From the NCBI GenBank assembly GCA_029776735.1, contig JAKOUL010000041.1, forward strand, positions 1-8,357: DNA of 8,357 bases. The letters are read 5' to 3'. Source of the DNA: Dictyoglomota bacterium. Its GTDB lineage: Bacteria > Dictyoglomota > Dictyoglomia > Dictyoglomales > Dictyoglomaceae. Below are positions 1-6,799 of this stretch, piece after piece. A program made the position numbers and the translations under genes. The notes under the pieces were generated by a model. That model saw nothing but the letters and a program-made list of their open reading frames with translations, did not search any database and was not told where the DNA came from. How positions within the stretch are numbered: position 1 is the first letter of the stretch; every line of letters begins with the position of its first letter.

Positions 1-1421
1 AAGCTAAAATTCCTCTTCAAAAAGAAGAGAAAATTATAAAAATAAAATTAGGAGGTGAAGACAAAATATCTAATGAACTATATTCCTTCTCAATAGATTA
101 TTTTTCTCCTCCAAAATGGGTGGATACTTCTGTCATCTATCACATTTTTGTGGATAGGTTTGCAAAAGATGCGTATGAAGTACCATGGTCTGATAACTTA
201 AAAATGAAATTAGGAGGAAATCTAAAGGGGATAACCAAACATTTAGATTATATTGAATCTTTAGAAACAGATGTTATATGGCTTTCTCCCATTTTCAAAG
301 CTGCATCTTATCATGGATATGACATTGAAGATTATTATGATATAGATTCTGCTTGGGGGTCAAAAGAAGATTTAAAAGAACTTGTTAACAAAGCCTTCAA
401 TAGAGGAATAAGAATCATCTTAGATTTTGTGCCTAATCATCTATCTTCTAATCATCCCATATTTCAGAATGCTATACAAAACCAAAATAGCCTATATAGA
501 AATTGGTTTATCTTTGATGAAAATGGTAAATATGAGACTTTTTGTGGTGTAAAAACCATGCCCAAAATAAATCTAAAAAACAAAGAAGCCATGGACCATA
601 TAATTAATGCAGCATTATACTGGATTAGAGAATTTGGAATTTCAGGTTATAGATTAGATCATGCTACAGGACCTGATTTTAACTTCTGGACTGAATATTA
701 TTTTAGGCTTAAAAATAAATTTCCAGATACCTTTCATCTTGGTGAAATCGTAGATACGCCATTGCAAGTTAAAAAATATGCAGGAAAACTTGACGGGACT
801 TTAGATTTCTTCTTATTTAAAATAATGCGTGAATTTTTCATAGGTAAAAAATGGCTACCAGCAGAATTTCAAAAAATTATTGGGCTTAAGCAAAGATTCT
901 ATAACAAAAATTTTAAAACAGTCTCTTTTTTAGAAAATCACGATTCCAATAGATTCTTATGGGTAGCTAAGGATAAAAAACTACTAAAAATTGCTGCAAT
1001 ATTTCAATTTACTCATAATGATATTCCCGTAATCTATAATGGGGAAGAAATGGGAGCAAATCAATATAGGGATATATTAGAAGGGACCCATACTTTACAC
1101 GAATTTACAAGACTCCCTATCCCATGGAAAGAAGAAAATCAAGACTTAGAGCTTATAAATTTCTTTAAAAAATTAGTTTCTATAAGAAAAGCTCAGCCTT
1201 CTTTATATGGAGGTGATCACATACCCATCTTTTCTGAGATTTTATCTTATTATAAAGTATTTGGAAATGAAAAAATCCTTGTACTAATAAACACTACCGA
1301 TAAGAATAAAAACTATAAATTAGACGGTATATTTAAAGATCTTATTACTGAGAAGATTTATAAGTATGAGATTCTTCTTCCTCCAATGGAAGGTTATATT
1401 CTTCTACAAGTAGATCACTAA
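1..1421 (+). CDS. GH13 alpha-amylase-family glycoside hydrolase (neopullulanase/cyclomaltodextrinase-like), 5' end outside window
   Basis: This enzyme probably hydrolyses alpha-glucosidic bonds in starch-derived oligosaccharides. The frame is open from base 3, giving 472 visible residues. A GTG at 120 could be taken as a start, but the upstream 39 codons are open, the residues just before it (PPKWV) match the usual lead into the barrel of this family, and no ribosome binding site precedes the GTG, so the real start is off the left edge. Counting from the GTG codon, the GH13 motifs are: region I DFVPNH at 102-107, MPKIN at 147-151, region II GYRLDHATG with nucleophile Asp180, region III HLGEI with acid/base Glu209, and region IV ENHD with Asp275. 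All three catalytic carboxylates are present. The C-terminus (LLPPMEGYILLQ) looks like the closing strand of the C-terminal beta domain. The MPKIN signature fits the neopullulanase/oligo-1,6-glucosidase side of GH13, but exact specificity cannot be read. If the organism is Dictyoglomus, its roughly 500-residue AmyC is a candidate ortholog (from memory). Location in the cell is unknown without the N-terminus. Confidence 0.92.
   Translation, partial: AKIPLQKEEKIIKIKLGGEDKISNELYSFSIDYFSPPKWVDTSVIYHIFVDRFAKDAYEVPWSDNLKMKLGGNLKGITKHLDYIESLETDVIWLSPIFKAASYHGYDIEDYYDIDSAWGSKEDLKELVNKAFNRGIRIILDFVPNHLSSNHPIFQNAIQNQNSLYRNWFIFDENGKYETFCGVKTMPKINLKNKEAMDHIINAALYWIREFGISGYRLDHATGPDFNFWTEYYFRLKNKFPDTFHLGEIVDTPLQVKKYAGKLDGTLDFFLFKIMREFFIGKKWLPAEFQKIIGLKQRFYNKNFKTVSFLENHDSNRFLWVAKDKKLLKIAAIFQFTHNDIPVIYNGEEMGANQYRDILEGTHTLHEFTRLPIPWKEENQDLELINFFKKLVSIRKAQPSLYGGDHIPIFSEILSYYKVFGNEKILVLINTTDKNKNYKLDGIFKDLITEKIYKYEILLPPMEGYILLQVDH
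1345..1421. other. 77-nt convergent overlap of two coding regions
   Basis: The stop of the plus-strand amylase (TAA, 1419-1421) and the stop of the minus-strand deacetylase (TAA on minus, 1345-1347) cross, so both strands are coding for 77 nt. It encodes the last 25 residues of each protein. The amylase side is the conserved end of its C-terminal domain; the deacetylase side is mostly a charged tail beyond its family domain. I see no stem with a following T-run for either direction here, so any transcription end must lie inside the opposing gene. Confidence 0.9.
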
Positions 1422-2544
1422 GTTTCACAAATTCTATATCTGAAAAAACCTTCTCCTTTTCTAACTCTTCTAAAACTTTTATAGTTTTAGGTCTAAGATG
1501 GCATATAAATACGCCCTTTCCTTTCTTTTTAGTAATATTTATTGCTTGAATAAACCTTTTTTTAATCTTTTCGTTATCATTCTCGTGATCAATAAAAAGC
1601 ATATTTTCCAGAAAAGAAACTTTATACTCATTAGCTACTTTTTTACCTACAGAACTTGATATAGTCCTGCTATCTAAGAAAAAGAGATTATGTTTTCTTA
1701 ATACTTTAAATAGATTTTCCATAGTATTAACATCTTTTGTAACTTTGGATCCCATGTGATTATTTAAACCTAATATTTTAACTTTTCCAAATCTTTTAAT
1801 ATAAACATCTAATAATTTTTCTATTTCTTCTTCACTCATTCCTACCATAATCGGCTCTGAAACTAAGTATTTTGCATCTTTAGGATATGAAATAGACTCC
1901 ATAGGAACATGTGCTATAACCTCCCATCCCTCTTTAGCAAATTCTTCTGCAAGCTTCTCTGAGTGAGAAGTAGGTATTATGGCTACATTTAGAGTGTATG
2001 GAAAGGATAATAATAGATCAGTCCAATAATTTTTCTCTACAAGATCATCAACAACTAAAGCAATTTGTGGTTTATTAACCTTTTTCTTAGCAACTTTTTT
2101 AGGAAAATAAAAAGAGAAAATCTGAATCTCATTAATGGATTCATCAGGTAATAATACCTTTGCATAAACATTAATTTCATAGAATTTTAGATCTTCGCTA
2201 TTAGTCTTCAGAATATATTTATCTTCCGGGAATTCTTCCTTTAAAAAATCAAACTTAGAAATTGGAGATCTCCAATAGACGGTATATAGATTCCATTTTA
2301 TTATAAAATTCTCTGTCTCTTTTCTTTTTCCTTCAAATAAATATTCTGCTATATCTTCCTTAAAATTCCCTAAGATCTTTTGGGTAATATCAAATTTTAA
2401 AGAAATTTCTTGTTTTTCAATTTCTTTTTCTAAAGTACTTTCTTTGTCATTTATAGTATTTTTTCCTTCATCTTTACATCCAGAAAAAAATACTATGAAA
2501 AAGAGCAGAAAAACTGTAATTACTTTTTGTATCTTTCTCCCCAT
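1345..2544 (-). CDS. Divergent polysaccharide deacetylase (YibQ-type) lipoprotein
   Basis: The protein has 399 residues. It starts with a lipoprotein signal: a basic start (GRKIQK), a hydrophobic run at about 8-20, and a lipobox FSGC with the acylated Cys at residue 23. It is therefore probably anchored on the outer face of the cytoplasmic membrane. A Lys/Glu-rich linker and an unrecognised region (about 50-155) follow. The family domain spans about 159-379: IALVVDD with the Asp pair 166-167, AHVPMES at 211-217, NNHMGS at 261-266, FFLDSRT at 288-294, and a late His349 in ICHLRPKT. These match the divergent polysaccharide deacetylase family 2, related to NodB-fold carbohydrate esterases; the substrate is not known and activity is unproven. 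The Gly that often follows the DD-Leu is Val here. The last 20 or so residues (EEYNLPLEEEESHTYKSSQ) lie past the family domain and inside the amylase gene. The start overlaps the end of rarA by 25 nt, with only a weak purine stretch (AGAGAAG) before the ATG; the signal peptide supports this start. Confidence 0.88.
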   Translation of the reverse strand: MGRKIQKVITVFLLFFIVFFSGCKDEGKNTINDKESTLEKEIEKQEISLKFDITQKILGNFKEDIAEYLFEGKRKETENFIIKWNLYTVYWRSPISKFDFLKEEFPEDKYILKTNSEDLKFYEINVYAKVLLPDESINEIQIFSFYFPKKVAKKKVNKPQIALVVDDLVEKNYWTDLLLSFPYTLNVAIIPTSHSEKLAEEFAKEGWEVIAHVPMESISYPKDAKYLVSEPIMVGMSEEEIEKLLDVYIKRFGKVKILGLNNHMGSKVTKDVNTMENLFKVLRKHNLFFLDSRTISSSVGKKVANEYKVSFLENMLFIDHENDNEKIKKRFIQAINITKKKGKGVFICHLRPKTIKVLEELEKEKVFSDIEFVKLSDLLVEEYNLPLEEEESHTYKSSQ

Positions 2545-3812
2545 AACTTCTCTAATCTTTCTTTTATTATTTTTTCTCTCCCTTGCTCTGTAGGATTATA
2601 GAATATCTCCATTATACCTTCAGGTAAATATTTTTGGGATATAAAATGCTCAGGGAAATTATGAGGATAACGATAATTTGGAGAATCACCTCTTAAATAT
2701 TCTGGAATAGGTGAAACCCCATAGTCTTGAATGTACTTCATAACCTTCTCAATACTTAATACAACACTGTTACTCTTTGGAGCTGTTGCAAGATAAATAG
2801 TAGCTTCTGCTAACGGGATCCTTGCTTCAGGCATCCCTACTACTTCTACAGCATAATAAGCTGCTTGAGCAATTATTAGTGCAAAGGGATCTGCCATACC
2901 TATATCTTCTGCTGCATGAATCATCAATCTCCTCGCAATAAACCTTGGATCTTCCCCAGCAAGAATCATCTTAGCAAGATAATATAAGGCTGCATCTGGA
3001 TCTGAACCTCTTATACTCTTTATAAATGCTGAAATAGTATGATAATGCTCGTCTCCTTTTTGATCGTATCTAAATATCCTTTTACCTACAACTTCTTTTA
3101 CTGTAGAAAGGTCTATTGTAATTTTCCCTTTGTTGTCAGGAGTTGCTACAAAAGATGCAAGTTCTAAAGTATTCAAGGCTATTCTTGCATCACCATTAGC
3201 AAATCTTACGATTTCATCTTCTGCTTCTTGAGTAATATCTATATACAATTTACCAAAACCTCTCTCTTTATCTATAAGAGCTTTCTTAATAAGCTTTCTT
3301 ATATCATCAGAAGAAAGAGGTTTTAACTCTACAATTCTACATCGGGAAAGTAACGTAGTATTAATAGTAAATAATGGATTCTCGGTAGTAGCTCCAATAA
3401 GTATAACAATTGCTTTTTCTACAAAGGGGAGTAAAACATCTTGTTGCAACTTATTAAAGTGATGAATTTCATCTAAAAATAAAACTGTTCTTTTTTTGTA
3501 GAGTTCTATATTTCTTTGAGCTCTTTGAAGTGCTTCTTTAAGTTCTGAAGTCCCCACTATAGCAGCATTTAATTCAATAAAATCTGCATTTATAGCCTTT
3601 GCAAGTAATATAGATAAAGTAGTCTTTCCAGAACCAGGAGGACCATAGATAATAAGAGATGGAAGATATCCTTTTTGAATTGCCTTTCTCAAAAAAGAAT
3701 CTTCTCCTATAATCTCCTCTCCTCCTACAAATTCATCAAAATTTTGAGGTCTCATTCTATAGGAGAGGGGATAAAAATCATCATCTTTAAATAATTTTTC
3801 TTGTTTATCCAT
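2520..3812 (-). CDS. rarA: Replication-associated recombination protein A (RarA/MgsA) AAA+ ATPase
   Basis: RarA is a clamp-loader-related AAA+ ATPase that acts at stalled or gapped replication forks in the cytoplasm (known for E. coli RarA and yeast Mgs1/human WRNIP1). The 430 residues are a normal family length. Visible motifs: PLSYRMRPQNFDEFVG at 15-30, the family's entry into the AAA module; Walker A GPPGSGKT at 57-64; Walker B LFLDEIH at 111-117; sensor 1 GATTENP at 140-146; SRCR at 156-159, with the Arg-finger-like Arg. The C-terminal tetramerisation part shows the typical ARRLMIHAAEDIGMADP, the APKSN stretch and a PHNFPEHFISQKYLPEG ending. The usual VGQ before the P-loop reads VGG here, a small change. 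The gene begins 5 nt after the preceding nuclease-like gene; the leader before ATG is AT-rich with no Shine-Dalgarno match, so translation may depend on coupling with the upstream gene. It overlaps the next gene by 25 nt. Confidence 0.96.
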   Translation of the reverse strand: MDKQEKLFKDDDFYPLSYRMRPQNFDEFVGGEEIIGEDSFLRKAIQKGYLPSLIIYGPPGSGKTTLSILLAKAINADFIELNAAIVGTSELKEALQRAQRNIELYKKRTVLFLDEIHHFNKLQQDVLLPFVEKAIVILIGATTENPLFTINTTLLSRCRIVELKPLSSDDIRKLIKKALIDKERGFGKLYIDITQEAEDEIVRFANGDARIALNTLELASFVATPDNKGKITIDLSTVKEVVGKRIFRYDQKGDEHYHTISAFIKSIRGSDPDAALYYLAKMILAGEDPRFIARRLMIHAAEDIGMADPFALIIAQAAYYAVEVVGMPEARIPLAEATIYLATAPKSNSVVLSIEKVMKYIQDYGVSPIPEYLRGDSPNYRYPHNFPEHFISQKYLPEGIMEIFYNPTEQGREKIIKERLEKLWGERYKK

Positions 3813-3817
3813 AATAT

Positions 3818-4600
3818 TTAATTACCATTATCCAAAAAATTACGGAAGATAATCTGGAAATTTCTTACTAAATCTCCTTTACTTTGCATTATAAAGAGAG
3901 TGTTATTTAAAGAATATATGCCTTCTTTCAGTTTCTCAACTTTTAGCTCTTCCTCAAAAGAAAATCTCTTTGAAAAAAGAGAAGAAATATTATCTATAAT
4001 ATTTCTTTCAACTTTAAGAGTAGTATCAATAAAAAATATGGTAATCTTAGGCTTCAAAACTTCTCTTCTCCTAAGAAACTCCCAAAGATCCCTTAATCTT
4101 ACATTGTTAGGAGGACTCGTCTTACATTCAATATACATAAAATTTCCTTCTAAAAGTCCAAGAATATCAAAATCTCCTCCACCTTTTACCTCTTTAAGTT
4201 TTATTCCCCACATAACTGGTATTAAAAACTCTCTTTTTAGAAGCTCTGCTATAAACCACTCTAATGTTTCACCAAAATTATCTATAAAAGGGTAATTAAA
4301 AAAATAAATTCCATCTTTACAGCTAATAATGTCACACTTTAATAAAAAATCCCAAAATTCTTCTATCTCTTTCCATTTCCATTTGGTAAGAAGAAGATTA
4401 AGATCTATTTTCTCTTCATTTTTTACTTGTAAAATATCGCTTAAAAGGCGCCTAAACCTATAATGAAAGAGTTTCTGATAATAATCTTCAAAAAAAATAT
4501 CTTCTTTTGGAAATATCACTCTTTCTATAGGAGAAGACTCCATAACTAAATACCCTCTTCTCCAAAGAGAAATTTTTACTTCATCTTCAATATTTGACAT
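3818..4600 (-). CDS. Uncharacterised protein with a PD-(D/E)XK nuclease-like core
   Basis: I do not recognise this 260-residue protein by name. The second half has the layout of a PD-(D/E)XK phosphodiesterase: a helix with GETLEW (Glu111/Glu114), then GGGDFDILG with Asp143 and Asp145, then a strand ending in YIECKT with Glu158 and Lys160, then an Arg-rich helix (LRDLWEFLRRRE, 169-180) and a hydrophobic strand ITIFFIDT. The E...D...ExK order and spacing fit an active nuclease core, though single motifs of this kind can mislead. Residues 1-105 look mostly helical with a possible winged-helix-like section (about 65-104); no signal peptide or membrane helix is seen. The ATG at 4600 follows yaaT by 7 nt without a clear ribosome site. 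Met20 is preceded by GGAGAAGAGGG with a 9-nt spacer, so a shorter start at 4543 is possible. It sits between yaaT and rarA, so a role in DNA or RNA processing is plausible but is inference only. Confidence 0.8.
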   Translation of the reverse strand: MSNIEDEVKISLWRRGYLVMESSPIERVIFPKEDIFFEDYYQKLFHYRFRRLLSDILQVKNEEKIDLNLLLTKWKWKEIEEFWDFLLKCDIISCKDGIYFFNYPFIDNFGETLEWFIAELLKREFLIPVMWGIKLKEVKGGGDFDILGLLEGNFMYIECKTSPPNNVRLRDLWEFLRRREVLKPKITIFFIDTTLKVERNIIDNISSLFSKRFSFEEELKVEKLKEGIYSLNNTLFIMQSKGDLVRNFQIIFRNFLDNGN

Positions 4601-4607
4601 ATTCTAC

Positions 4608-5492
4608 TTACTGGTCTTCTCCTAACATCTTCAAAATTTTGTCTAATAACTTATCTTTGTCTTTCTCCTCCTTTGAGTAAACCTTTACAATTTCATCAGG
4701 AGATATTAGCTCTCTTCTCTCTTCTTCAAATTCCACTATAACCTTACCCAAAGGAACATGGTGATCTACCACTACACCTTTTCCCTGCTTTGTTTCCACT
4801 ATACTACCCTTAGGAGGCAATTCAGCTTTTATGCTCTGGTATGTTTCATATTCATAGGAAAGACAACACATAAGTCTTCCACATATACCTGAAATTTTTA
4901 ATGGATTTAAAACCAAAGACTGTTCCTTAGCCATTTTAACAGATATGGACTCAAACTCTTGTAAAAAAAGGTGGCAACAAGCTTCTCTGCCACATATACC
5001 AAGTCCTCCTAAGTACTTTACTTCGTCTCTAATTCCTATCTGATGCAATTCAATTCTTGTCTTATATTGAGCAGCAAGCTCCTTAACTAACTCCCTGAAG
5101 TCAACTCTATTTTCAGAGGAAAAATGAATAGTTATCTTGCTATAATCAAAATTTATCTCACAAACAAGCATCTTCATATTTAACCCTAAAGCATCTGCCT
5201 TCTGTTGAGCAAATGACAAAATTTCTTTCTCTTTTTCCCTATATTCTTTTATTTTTTCTAAATCTTCTTCGGTAGCCTTTCTCAAAATAGGTTTTAGAGG
5301 TGAAAGAGGCTTAAAATCCTCAGAGGGTAAAAAGGAGGAAATAGCAACTTTACCAGCCTCTGTTCCCTGAACAGTCTTTACAATAACCCAGTCTCCTACA
5401 TTTAAATTTGGATCTTCTGTGGAAAAGAGATATATTTTAAGACTTCTAAGCCTTATACCTACTACATATCCTTTATTAGATTCTTCCATCAT
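4608..5492 (-). CDS. yaaT: PSP1-domain protein, YaaT/RicT family
   Basis: The 294 residues match the PSP1/YaaT family. In B. subtilis YaaT (RicT) joins YlbF and YmcA in the Y-complex, which carries Fe-S clusters and modulates RNase Y-dependent RNA maturation; it was first found through sporulation and biofilm phenotypes. The sequence shows the N-terminal strand-rich PSP1 entry (about 8-50), a charged helix (about 74-100), and two cysteine signatures: GICGREACC at 165-173 (Cys167, 172, 173) and GICGRLMCC at 202-210 (Cys204, 209, 210), followed by SYEYETY. Cys111 is a further candidate ligand. The tail is a Lys/Glu-rich helix. The start overlaps the holB stop in ATGA, and a second ATG follows directly, so the protein begins Met-Met or one residue later. 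A G-rich stretch (AGGGGTGG, 5497-5504 on the minus strand) just upstream may serve the ribosome. The position after holB matches B. subtilis. No YlbF or YmcA gene is in the window. Confidence 0.93.
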   Translation of the reverse strand: MMEESNKGYVVGIRLRSLKIYLFSTEDPNLNVGDWVIVKTVQGTEAGKVAISSFLPSEDFKPLSPLKPILRKATEEDLEKIKEYREKEKEILSFAQQKADALGLNMKMLVCEINFDYSKITIHFSSENRVDFRELVKELAAQYKTRIELHQIGIRDEVKYLGGLGICGREACCHLFLQEFESISVKMAKEQSLVLNPLKISGICGRLMCCLSYEYETYQSIKAELPPKGSIVETKQGKGVVVDHHVPLGKVIVEFEEERRELISPDEIVKVYSKEEKDKDKLLDKILKMLGEDQ

Positions 5493-6469
5493 GATCCCAC
5501 CCCTACTCTTAAAAAAAGTGTTTCTAAAGTCAGTAACAGATTAGCATTATTTCTAATACCCTTTATAGTATCTTGAGTTAATCTAAAAAATTCTCTTAAA
5601 TCTTTTAGCGAATACTCCTGAGACTTTCTAATAATCTCAGGAAGAAAATCTTTTTGAGTTATGAGTCTATCATCTTTTGTAAGTTTCCAAAAGAACAGAT
5701 CTCTCCACCAAAAAAGTACAAGCTCTAAATAAGAAGTAATTTTCTCTTCGTCTTTTTCTTCAGCTAAGAAATCGGCTATATCAAAAGGAGAATAAGCTCT
5801 TTCTTTTTTTAACAATGTAAGATATTTGAAAAGCTCCAATCTTCTCCTCCAATTATCTTCTTCGTTCCAAAAAATAGCTTTTCCTACACTTCCTTGTGCC
5901 AAGGTTACTAATATTTCAAATCTCTCCTCTAAGACTTTATCCTTAATAATACTCTCAATTTCTATTTCATTCAAATAACTGAAACTTACAATTTGGCTTC
6001 TTGAGATTATAGTGGGAAGTAGTAACTCGGGATGACAAGCAATAAGGATAAAGATGGTAAACTGAGGAGGCTCTTCAAGGATTTTTAATAAAGCATTAGC
6101 ACTTTCAGTTCTCAACTGATGAGCATCATCTAAAATAAACACCTTCCATTTACTAATATAGGGTTTAAGATAGGCTTCTCTTGTTATTTCTCTTATCTGC
6201 TGGATTTTATACCATGTACCTTCAGGTTTTAGATAAAAGACATCTGGATGATTTAACTCTTTTATATTTCTGCAAACCTCACAAACTCCACATCCTTCTA
6301 AGGGTTCCACCTTGCAGTTTAGAGCTTGCACCAAGGATATAGCCGTAAGTTTTTTCCCCACTCCTTCAGGACCTACAAAAAGGTAGGTCTGGGCAACTTT
6401 TTCTTCTCTTAAAGCCTTCCTAAGTATCTCTGTTGCCTGCTTCTGTCCTAATACTTCTTTAAAAGCCAT
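5489..6469 (-). CDS. holB: DNA polymerase III delta' subunit
   Basis: Delta' is a clamp-loader subunit that, with delta and DnaX, opens the beta clamp at replication forks. The 326 residues fit delta' rather than the longer DnaX. Motifs: LGQKQA at 7-12; P-loop GPEGVGKK at 33-40; a four-Cys zinc module with Cys52, Cys60, Cys63 and Cys66 (CGVCEVC); Walker B-like VFILDDAH at 110-117; NALLKILEEPP at 125-135, diagnostic of bacterial clamp-loader subunits; sensor 1 ILIACHP at 141-147; SRSQ at 156-159 with the Arg finger Arg157. The Ser/Thr that normally ends Walker A is Lys40, which fits the view that delta' does not itself hydrolyse ATP. The usual SRC motif is SRS. Residues beyond about 210 form the helical collar domain. 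The gene begins 3 nt after darA, and its stop overlaps yaaT by 4 nt. Start choice is firm: MAFKEVLGQ is a normal family beginning. Confidence 0.95.
   Translation of the reverse strand: MAFKEVLGQKQATEILRKALREEKVAQTYLFVGPEGVGKKLTAISLVQALNCKVEPLEGCGVCEVCRNIKELNHPDVFYLKPEGTWYKIQQIREITREAYLKPYISKWKVFILDDAHQLRTESANALLKILEEPPQFTIFILIACHPELLLPTIISRSQIVSFSYLNEIEIESIIKDKVLEERFEILVTLAQGSVGKAIFWNEEDNWRRRLELFKYLTLLKKERAYSPFDIADFLAEEKDEEKITSYLELVLFWWRDLFFWKLTKDDRLITQKDFLPEIIRKSQEYSLKDLREFFRLTQDTIKGIRNNANLLLTLETLFLRVGVGS
5497..5504 (-). promoter_or_regulatory. Possible ribosome binding site of yaaT inside holB
   Basis: On the minus strand AGGGGTGG precedes the paired ATGATG start of yaaT by 4 nt to the first ATG and 7 nt to the second. 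The spacing favours the second ATG slightly. The match to the anti-Shine-Dalgarno is imperfect. Confidence 0.45.
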
Positions 6470-6472
6470 AAA

Positions 6473-6799
6473 TTATATTTTCTCAAAATAACTTACATCT
6501 ACAGCAAAAACTACTGCTCCACCTACTTTAATTTTTATAGGCATAGGTACCGTTCTCAAAAGTTCTACTGATGGAAGAGGAGGAATAATTAATTTTTCTC
6601 TTTCTCTACAGTTTTCTCTAAAAATGGAAATTACATCTTCAAATCTTTCATCTTCTACTACTGTCAAGACAGTTACACTTCCCTCCTCCAAAAAGCCACC
6701 TTTTGTTTTGAAATAGGTAAGAGGAAAATTTCTCTCTATAAAAATCTCCCGTACCTTCTTCCAGTCCTCCTCTTGGATCACCGCAAAAATCAGCTTCAT
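6473..6799 (-). CDS. darA: PII-like cyclic-di-AMP receptor, DarA/PstA family
   Basis: DarA (PstA, formerly YaaQ, DUF970) is a trimeric PII-like protein that binds cyclic-di-AMP in Firmicutes; its downstream target is still unclear. The 108 residues cover the whole family length. Visible signatures are MKLIFAVIQ at 1-9, the ligand-loop GGFL at 34-37, VVEDERFEDV at 47-56, and IKVGGAVVFAVDVSYF at 90-105. Compared with B. subtilis DarA as I remember it, Asn24, Thr28 and GGFL are kept while position 26 is Pro instead of Arg and position 41 is Ser instead of Asn; these sites lie near the ligand pocket, so affinity may differ. The gene overlaps tmk by 4 nt (ATGA), and a good ribosome site lies inside the tmk end. 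The yaaR gene that follows yaaQ in B. subtilis is missing, and holB follows directly. A diadenylate cyclase gene is not in the window. Confidence 0.94.
   Translation of the reverse strand: MKLIFAVIQEEDWKKVREIFIERNFPLTYFKTKGGFLEEGSVTVLTVVEDERFEDVISIFRENCREREKLIIPPLPSVELLRTVPMPIKIKVGGAVVFAVDVSYFEKI

Noticed and set aside
120..122. GTG as the start of the amylase
   Set aside because: No ribosome binding site, and coding-like sequence continues upstream to the edge of the window.
1336..1343. AAGATCTT palindrome near the deacetylase stop
   Set aside because: An 8-bp palindrome of this composition is expected by chance, and it has no T-run on the minus-strand side.
1389..1453. GAAGGTT pairing with AACCTTC downstream of the amylase stop, followed by a T-rich run
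   Set aside because: The loop is about 51 nt and the stem only 7 bp, too weak for an intrinsic terminator, especially in a thermophile.
1470..1490. Perfect 7-bp inverted repeat with a 7-nt loop, a possible terminator
   Set aside because: The stem is mostly A-T, no T-run follows on either strand, and the stretch encodes the conserved part of the deacetylase (KTIKVL), so it is likely chance in AT-rich coding sequence.
3900..4295. A 131-codon open frame on the plus strand
   Set aside because: It lies wholly inside the minus-strand nuclease-like gene, is Ser/Leu/Phe-rich as expected for an antisense shadow, and shows no family motif.
3818..4600. Assignment of the nuclease-like gene as a CRISPR-linked Card1/Can2 (DUF1887) effector, suggested by the similar ExCK core
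   Set aside because: No CRISPR array or cas gene is in the window, no CARF-type sensor domain is recognisable in the N-terminal half, and the ECK motif is shared by many PD-(D/E)XK families.
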